A stretch of DNA of 19,913 nucleotides from NCBI GenBank assembly GCA_964648695.1, contig CAZYLH010000022.1, positions 1-19,913 on the forward strand, in the 5' to 3' direction. Position 1 is the stretch's first letter. Each line of letters opens with the position of its first letter. This DNA comes from UBA4292 sp964648695. GTDB lineage: Bacteria; Bacillota; Clostridia; Lachnospirales; Lachnospiraceae. Shown here in pieces: positions 15,594-19,913 of the stretch. Below the pieces are notes generated by a model, which saw nothing but the letters and a program-made list of their open reading frames with translations, was not told the origin of the DNA and did not search any database. Made by a program: the position numbers and the translations under genes.

Positions 15594-16385
15594 ATGGGAA
15601 CGGACAATAACAATTTTGAAGCGAATGACGAGATACAGATTGACCTAGTCGAAGTGTTCTTCTATGTCTGGGAGCATATTTGGGTGGTTATTCTGTGCAC
15701 ACTGATATGTGGCATCTCGGCTTATGTGGTGAGCGCTTATTTTATGACAGAAAAGTATGAGTCCACCACGACCGTGTGGGTAATGAGTGAGAGCAGTTCG
15801 ACAACAACTGTCACCTACAGTGATCTTCAGGCAAGCTCGCAGCTGGCAAACGACTATATAGAGATCTTAACCAGCCGGTATGTTTTAGAGACAGTTATAG
15901 AAAATCTGGATCTGACAGATGAAACCGCTACCAGCTTAGAGGAGCGTATCACCACCGCGCTAGTGGATGATACCCGTATGATCACCATCACAGTGACTGA
16001 TAAGGATCCGGAGCTTGCAGCGACGATCGCAAATGAGATTGTTGAAGTTACCGCTGAGAGAATAGAGGACGTTATAAAGCTTGATCAGCTGGAGGTTACT
16101 CTAGTGGATGAGGCGGTTGCGGCAACTGAGCCGTCCTCACCGGATGTTCCAAAGTATACCCTTCTTGGATTCTTTGGCGGAATTTTTATCAGCGTTGCAG
16201 TTATCGTCATTAAATTCCTGTTGGATGATACCATAAAGTCGGATGATGATATGGAGAGATATCTTGGAGTTACTCCTCTAGCCTCCATTCCTCAGATAGA
16301 GGAGCCTGGGAAGAAGAAAAAGATGATCAAGATACCGGATAAGGTTAAGCTCCCGCGGGCGGTAAGCAAGAAAGCAGGTGACTGA
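15594..16385 (+). CDS. cpsC: Wzz/CpsC-type polysaccharide chain-length determinant and kinase adaptor
   Basis: 263 residues from the ATG at 15594; GAGGA (15581-15585) with an 8-base spacer supports this over the TTG at 15573. A short cytoplasmic N-terminus (IQIDLVEVFFYVWEHIW) leads into TM1 (~27-50), an extracellular Wzz domain (~51-187, with YSDLQASSQLANDYIEIL and a proline-containing SSPDVPK) and TM2 (~189-210). A cytoplasmic C-terminal tail ends KKKKMIKIPDKVKLPRAVSKK. In Gram-positives this adaptor activates the separate cytoplasmic CpsD kinase through its tail, here encoded 2 bases downstream. The basic tail may also contact the membrane. Confidence 0.94.
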   Translation: MGTDNNNFEANDEIQIDLVEVFFYVWEHIWVVILCTLICGISAYVVSAYFMTEKYESTTTVWVMSESSSTTTVTYSDLQASSQLANDYIEILTSRYVLETVIENLDLTDETATSLEERITTALVDDTRMITITVTDKDPELAATIANEIVEVTAERIEDVIKLDQLEVTLVDEAVAATEPSSPDVPKYTLLGFFGGIFISVAVIVIKFLLDDTIKSDDDMERYLGVTPLASIPQIEEPGKKKKMIKIPDKVKLPRAVSKKAGD

Positions 16386-16387
16386 AG

Positions 16388-17128
16388 ATGCAGGAATTGA
16401 TTTTAAGGAAAGAAAATCAGGACTTTAGGATAACAGAAGCATTTAAGATGCTTAGAACCAATATTGAATTTTCAGGAGAGGATGTGAAGGTTATCGCCTT
16501 TACATCTACAACCCCAAACGAAGGTAAGTCCACAGTGACATATAACCTTGCGCAGACCTTTGCCGAGGCAGGAAAAAAAGTTCTCCTGATAGATGCGGAT
16601 TTGAGAAAATCTGTGATGAAGCAGAGAGTAAAAAAGGGAAAGACCCGTTACGGCTTAACGCATTATCTTACCGGCATGAAGACGCTCGATGAGGTTTTGT
16701 GTAAGACCGATGTGGGTAATTTGTATCTGTGTATGTCAGGGCCTGTGCCGCCAAACCCCAGTGAGCTTCTTTCTGGAAAGCGCTTTGCCTCTATGATTGA
16801 AGCGGCAAGAAAGGTGTTTGATTTTATTATCGTTGATACGCCCCCTATTGGCTCAGTAATTGATGCGTCCATCGCCGCACAGCCGTGTGATGGAGTGGTA
16901 ATGGTAGTAAGGAGTGGAATGACAAGCTACCGCTTTGTCAGAAAGGCGCGCGCTAGTCTGGAGATGGCACATTGCAAGATCTTAGGCTATGTGCTAAATG
17001 GAATCGATATCAGCAAAAAGAGCTCCTATCACGGCAAGTACTACGGTCATTATTATGGTGATGAGAATGCCGAGAAGCTTGAAACCACAAAAGAGGGCAA
17101 AAGTAGCAGTAAGGAGTCAGCTTCTTAA
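16388..17128 (+). CDS. cpsD: CpsD/CapB-type bacterial tyrosine kinase
   Basis: 246 residues. BY-kinase P-loop motifs: Walker A STTPNEGKST (40-49), Walker A' VLLIDADLR (65-73) and Walker B FIIVDTPP (146-153). EAFKMLRTNIEFS (17-29) is the N-terminal EX2RX2R-type oligomerisation helix. The C-terminal tyrosine cluster YHGKYYGHYYG (Y214, Y218, Y219, Y222, Y223) is the autophosphorylated tail, followed by a Lys/Ser-rich end. AGGTGA (16375-16380) precedes the ATG; the start lies 2 bases after the cpsC stop. CpsD would be activated by CpsC and dephosphorylated by CpsB. The operon ends here in a terminator. Confidence 0.96.
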   Translation: MQELILRKENQDFRITEAFKMLRTNIEFSGEDVKVIAFTSTTPNEGKSTVTYNLAQTFAEAGKKVLLIDADLRKSVMKQRVKKGKTRYGLTHYLTGMKTLDEVLCKTDVGNLYLCMSGPVPPNPSELLSGKRFASMIEAARKVFDFIIVDTPPIGSVIDASIAAQPCDGVVMVVRSGMTSYRFVRKARASLEMAHCKILGYVLNGIDISKKSSYHGKYYGHYYGDENAEKLETTKEGKSSSKESAS

Positions 17129-17154
17129 TAAAGCCGCATTAATATGAGAAAAGT

Positions 17155-17195
17155 AAAAAGCTGTCGCATTTATAATTTAGTGCGACAGCTTTTTT
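17155..17195. terminator. Bidirectional terminator between cpsD and the CorC-type gene
   Basis: AAAAGCTGTCGCA and TGCGACAGCTTTT are perfect complements around a 12-base loop. T6 follows on the plus strand and T5 on the minus strand, so it can end both convergent transcripts. Confidence 0.9.
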
Positions 17196-17210
17196 GATGG
17201 GTGGATTTAC

Positions 17211-18527
17211 TTACTTTTCTGTGGTATCAGGGCGAACCTGAACGGTGATCTCGTGAGCCATCAGATCATCCGCCTTTGTGACGGTAATGGTGAGGTTTGC
17301 ATAATCAAAGGTGTATCCCTCCTCGGGGATCCGCTCGGTAATCTCTGTCAGCCAGCCGTTTACGGTGCTTGCGTCTGTCTCCGCCTCGGGCTCTATGGAG
17401 AAGAATTCAAAGAAATCCTCTATAAAGGTTGAACAGAGCACTCTGTAGATGTTTTCACCAAGCTTTACAAAATCTTCCACGGGTTCATCGCCCTCATCCC
17501 AGATTTCACCCACAATTTCCTCGAGGATGTCCTCCATGGTGACGATACCGGCGGTTTCGCCGTACTCATTGATAACCACCACTATGTGGCTGTGCTCCTT
17601 TTGCATGTCCTTAAAGAGCGCGTCAAGATGAGCGGTTTCAGGCACATATGTGGGAAGAAACATTGCATCCTCAAGCTTAAAGCCGGGGCGGTTGTGTTTT
17701 AAAAGATAATCCCTGGTGTGAAGGATGCCTATAATGTTATCCGTTCTGTCGGCATACACCGGAATACGGGAATACCCTTCCTCCTCTATAAGCTCTAAGA
17801 TTTCCTCTTTGGTAGCGTCAGAGGAGATCATCGCAAGCGCCCTTCTTGGCGTCATCACATCCTCTGCGCTCATGCCGTCTAACTTAAAGACGTTCTTTAT
17901 ATATTCTATATCATTCTGATTTAATGTTCCCTCATCAGCGCCGGCATCAAGCATTAACACGATATCTTCCTCAGAGACGGGCTCATCCTTCTCGTTAGGG
18001 TCGATGCCAAACAGCCTAAGCATTCCGTTTGTGGAGATGGTCAAAAACCAGATGACCGGTCTTAGCACCACAGCCAGAGCGGATATAAAGCCGCACACAG
18101 CCTCCGCAAGCTTTTCCTTGTGTTTCATGGCGATGCGCTTTGGAACAAGCTCGCCAAGAACCAGCGTAAAGTAGGAAAGGATTAGGGTGATTACAACTAC
18201 GGATGCCGTGTTGATGACCTGCGTGTAGGCCGCGGAGATATTAAATGTGTTTACAATATAGCCCGCAAGATCTTCCGCAAAGTTGTTTGCCGCAAAAGCG
18301 GAGCCTAAAAAGCCTGCAAGGGTAATGCCGATCTGTATGGTGGAGAGAAAACCGGTTGGCTCCTGCACCATTTTTAGCATCTTGACAGCCTTCTTGTCAC
18401 CGTCCTCAGCGCGTGCCTTCACTTTTTTTTCATTGAGGGAAATGACCGCTATCTCTGTAGCGGCAAAGAAAGCGTTAAACAGAATCAGAATTAGCTGCAA
18501 CAGCAGCTGTCCTATAATATCAGACAT
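17211..18527 (-). CDS. CNNM/CorC (HlyC) family transporter with CBS pair
   Basis: 438 residues. The N-terminal DUF21/CNNM membrane domain (~1-175) has helices at about 5-30, 60-80, 105-125 and 145-165, with FNAFFAATEIAVISLNEKK and LGELVPKRIA. A CBS-domain pair follows (~220-340; EDVMTPRRALAMI, GYSRIPVYAD, VINEYGETAGIVTMEDILEEIVG). The last ~80 residues (STVNGWLTEITERIPEEGYTFDY in two parts) form the CorC_HlyC domain. Despite the old hemolysin label, characterised relatives such as MpfA and CNNM proteins move or sense Mg2+, and the CBS pair binds ATP/Mg. GGAGGC (18536-18541) precedes the ATG. It is preceded by an unusually long structured leader (separate entry). Ion and direction are inferred. 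Confidence 0.94.
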   Translation of the reverse strand: MSDIIGQLLLQLILILFNAFFAATEIAVISLNEKKVKARAEDGDKKAVKMLKMVQEPTGFLSTIQIGITLAGFLGSAFAANNFAEDLAGYIVNTFNISAAYTQVINTASVVVITLILSYFTLVLGELVPKRIAMKHKEKLAEAVCGFISALAVVLRPVIWFLTISTNGMLRLFGIDPNEKDEPVSEEDIVLMLDAGADEGTLNQNDIEYIKNVFKLDGMSAEDVMTPRRALAMISSDATKEEILELIEEEGYSRIPVYADRTDNIIGILHTRDYLLKHNRPGFKLEDAMFLPTYVPETAHLDALFKDMQKEHSHIVVVINEYGETAGIVTMEDILEEIVGEIWDEGDEPVEDFVKLGENIYRVLCSTFIEDFFEFFSIEPEAETDASTVNGWLTEITERIPEEGYTFDYANLTITVTKADDLMAHEITVQVRPDTTEK

Positions 18528-18529
18528 AA

Positions 18530-18771
18530 AAATTTGCCTCCATAATCAATGTGTTCTAAATGTCAATACAAACGTCAAAAGACCATGCTGGTTGTACTTA
18601 CATAAACAAGCATGACTCTTTAGCACTAAGAACACATCTGATCATTTTTAGAGGCATCCTGGTAGCATTATTCTTACTACTTCGGGGGAGCGAGTCCACA
18701 ATACCATCTCCTTTCGTTGTATAGATTGGTTCTTATTCCACTTATGAGAAAACTCATGTGGGCGACCTTGG
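18530..18771 (-). ncRNA. Long structured 5' leader of the CorC-type gene; candidate riboswitch, family not assigned
   Basis: The region runs from a predicted transcript start near 18771 to the ATG at 18527, about 240 bases without an ORF. Read on the minus strand, visible helices are: CCAC-ATGAG-TTTT-CTCAT-AA-GTGG near the 5' end; ACCA-A-TCT with AGA-TGGT; GTAG...CTAC; and CATGCTTGTT with AACCAGCATG (18584-18614), followed by GGTCTTTTGA, a weak terminator shape. ATGTGTTCT (18629-18637) can also pair perfectly with AGAACACAT (18549-18557) just before the ribosome binding site. The 3' part (CCAGGATGCC ... TTAGTGCTAAAGAG) resembles the conserved 3' segment of the Mg2+-sensing M-box, but the M-box 5' segments are not found. 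Confidence 0.55.
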
Positions 18772-18777
18772 TACCAC

Positions 18778-18806
18778 ATTATACGCTATAGCAAGCTAAC
18801 CGGCAA
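18778..18806 (-). promoter_or_regulatory. Promoter of the CorC-type gene
   Basis: On the minus strand: TTGCCG (18801-18806), a 17-base spacer and a perfect TATAAT (18778-18783). This places the start about 244 bases before the ATG and defines the long leader. Confidence 0.8.
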
Positions 18807-19016
18807 GTATTTTATAAAAAATTTAATCTTAAGGGCATTCTTTTAATGTGACAAAGAATAAAGCCAGTAAGGAGAGTCTTAATAGGTAATAGAAATTTTA
18901 TATAAATCCCCCTTTTCAAATATGGGCTCCTATGATATATTTGTGGATGTGGTAATTAAAACTACATAAAATAGTAGTTAATATTTAGCTGATATCGGTT
19001 TTTAGGAGGTGGCAAG
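18807..19016. other. AT-rich gap before degV, no gene seen
   Basis: About 210 bases separate the CorC promoter from degV, with no convincing ORF and no unambiguous degV promoter (TATATA and TATGAT hexamers occur without a matching -35). One small inverted repeat, AACTAC-ATAAAATA-GTAGTT (18960-18979), lies about 40 bases before the degV start. The degV ribosome binding site AGGAGGT is at 19004-19010. Confidence 0.5.
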
Positions 19017-19913
19017 ATGGCCATAAAGTACAAGATTATTGGAGATAGCTGCTGTGATCTGCCGGAGGAGATAAAAAATGACCCTCATTTCCAGTTTATT
19101 CCGCTGACGCTGCAGGTGGATGATCATATTGTTGTGGATGATGAGACATTTGATCAAAAGGAATTCTTAAGACTGGTCGATGAGAGCCCTAACTGTCCAA
19201 AATCATCATGCCCCTCACCGGAGGCTTTTAAGGAAGCATATAAATGCGCTGACGCACAGATGATATTTGTAGTCACCATCTCAAAGGAGCTAAGCGGCAC
19301 ATATAATTCCGCAAGGCTCGCAAAGGAGCTCTACGAGGAGGAGTGCGGCGATGACAAGAAGATATGTGTGCTAAATTCCAAATCTGCTTCATGCGGAGAA
19401 GGACTTATCGCCATGAAGCTTAAAGAGCTGTGCGAAGCAGGCAAAAAGTACGAGGAGATTCTTGAGACCGTCACCTCCTATATAGATCATATGAAAACCT
19501 GGTTTGTCTTAGAGACCTTAGATACACTTAAGAAGAACGGACGTCTTACAGGTATCAAATCCATTCTTGCAACTGCCTTAAATATTAAGCCCGTTATGGG
19601 AGCGAATGAGGGAGTTATCGTACAGCTTGATCAGGCAAGGGGGATCCAGAAGGCCCTTCAGAAAATGGTCGCTCATATGAAAAAGTACTATCAGCATCCG
19701 GAAAAGCTTGCGATCAGCATTGCCCATTGCAACAATCTACAGCGTGCGCAGATGGTAAAGGAAGAGATTTTAAAATATATGCGTTTTAAGGACATCCATA
19801 TCGTAAACACCGCAGGCGTGGCAACCATGTACGCGAATGACGGAGGAATTATTGTCGCGGCAGCTCTGAAGAATAAAAACTTTTCGCAAAAAAAAGATCA
19901 GAAAATCTTTGCT
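19017..19913 (+). CDS. DegV family protein (3' end outside window)
   Basis: The frame is open from the ATG at 19017 to the window edge (299 codons, no stop); AGGAGGT with a 6-base spacer supports the start. DegV features: IIGDSCCDLPEEI (residues ~6-18), IPLTLQVDDHIVVDDETF, KSSCPSPEAFKEAY (the usual Ser/Thr-rich lipid-head motif, here with Cys), VVTISKELSGTYNSARLA and WFVLETLDTLKKNGRLTG. DegV/FakB-type proteins bind a fatty acid in a deep pocket; FakB forms present it to FakA for phosphorylation and phospholipid synthesis. No fakA is in view. It already has about the normal family length, so the stop is probably close; the last residues are Lys-rich (LKNKNFSQKKDQ). Confidence 0.93.
   Translation, partial: MAIKYKIIGDSCCDLPEEIKNDPHFQFIPLTLQVDDHIVVDDETFDQKEFLRLVDESPNCPKSSCPSPEAFKEAYKCADAQMIFVVTISKELSGTYNSARLAKELYEEECGDDKKICVLNSKSASCGEGLIAMKLKELCEAGKKYEEILETVTSYIDHMKTWFVLETLDTLKKNGRLTGIKSILATALNIKPVMGANEGVIVQLDQARGIQKALQKMVAHMKKYYQHPEKLAISIAHCNNLQRAQMVKEEILKYMRFKDIHIVNTAGVATMYANDGGIIVAAALKNKNFSQKKDQKIFA

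Noticed and set aside
18530..18771. Firm assignment of the CorC leader as an M-box riboswitch
   Set aside because: Only the 3' segment resembles the M-box; the conserved 5' segments (GTTAGGTGAGGCTCC, ACGCCAATGGGTCAAC) are not visible in order.
18764..18778. T-box-like TGGTACC near the start of the CorC leader
   Set aside because: A T-box lies near the 3' end of a leader just before a terminator and continues with GCG; this one is at the 5' end, lacks that, and the downstream gene is not amino-acid related.
18922..18969. 15-codon ORF (MGSYDIFVDVVIKTT) before degV
   Set aside because: No ribosome binding site precedes it and it has no recognisable feature; likely chance.
1..19913. Mobile elements, CRISPR arrays, tRNA or rRNA genes, toxin-antitoxin or defence systems
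   Set aside because: None was seen: no transposase or integrase ORF, no spaced direct repeats, no cloverleaf-like sequence, and every long gap is explained by promoters, leaders or terminators.

Overview
The window looks like chromosomal, mostly housekeeping DNA from a low-to-mid GC Firmicute of class Clostridia, most likely a Lachnospiraceae-type gut or rumen anaerobe. The grounds are a CodY close to the Bacillus protein in its DNA-binding domain, a pyruvate phosphate dikinase, a CpsB/CpsC/CpsD-type tyrosine-phosphoregulatory set, a DegV protein, AGGAGG ribosome binding sites and sigma-A-type promoters with mostly 17-base spacers. The genus is not decided from this sequence. I saw no insertion sequence, phage gene, CRISPR array, tRNA or rRNA.

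Layout, left to right. (1) 1-914: 3' part of a sensor histidine kinase. (2) 1034-3673: ppdK, alone, with its own promoter and terminator. (3) 3867-9549: yifB/comM-like - dprA - topA - codY, all on the plus strand; yifB and dprA overlap by one base, while topA and codY have their own promoters. (4) 9654-10484: a minus-strand acidic lipoprotein, convergent with codY and divergent from rpsB. (5) 10761-12556: rpsB-tsf behind a strong promoter and a structured leader, with a hairpin between the two genes. (6) 12656-13426: a GNAT acetyltransferase. (7) 13502-14623 (minus): glf, UDP-galactopyranose mutase, divergent from (8) 14846-17128: a compact cpsB-cpsC-cpsD operon (PHP phosphatase, Wzz-like adaptor, BY-kinase). 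(9) 17211-18527 (minus): a CNNM/CorC-type membrane protein with CBS domains behind a roughly 240-base structured leader. (10) 19017 to the end: a DegV family protein running off the window.

How the parts relate. yifB, dprA and topA are DNA-processing genes and codY is a global nutrient (branched-chain amino acid/GTP) regulator; this order resembles the dprA-topA-...-codY-...-rpsB-tsf region of other Firmicutes with several usual neighbours missing. A CodY-box-like sequence sits just upstream of the codY promoter and another overlaps the rpsB promoter, suggesting but not proving autoregulation and a link to ribosomal protein synthesis. glf and the cps operon form a divergent surface-polysaccharide locus: glf would supply UDP-galactofuranose and CpsBCD would control polymer length and export. 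Three convergent gene pairs are each separated by one bidirectional terminator hairpin.

No clear new multi-gene system is visible. The part least explained by known features is the long structured 5' leader of the CorC-type gene (about 18530-18771), a candidate unassigned, possibly metal-responsive RNA element.
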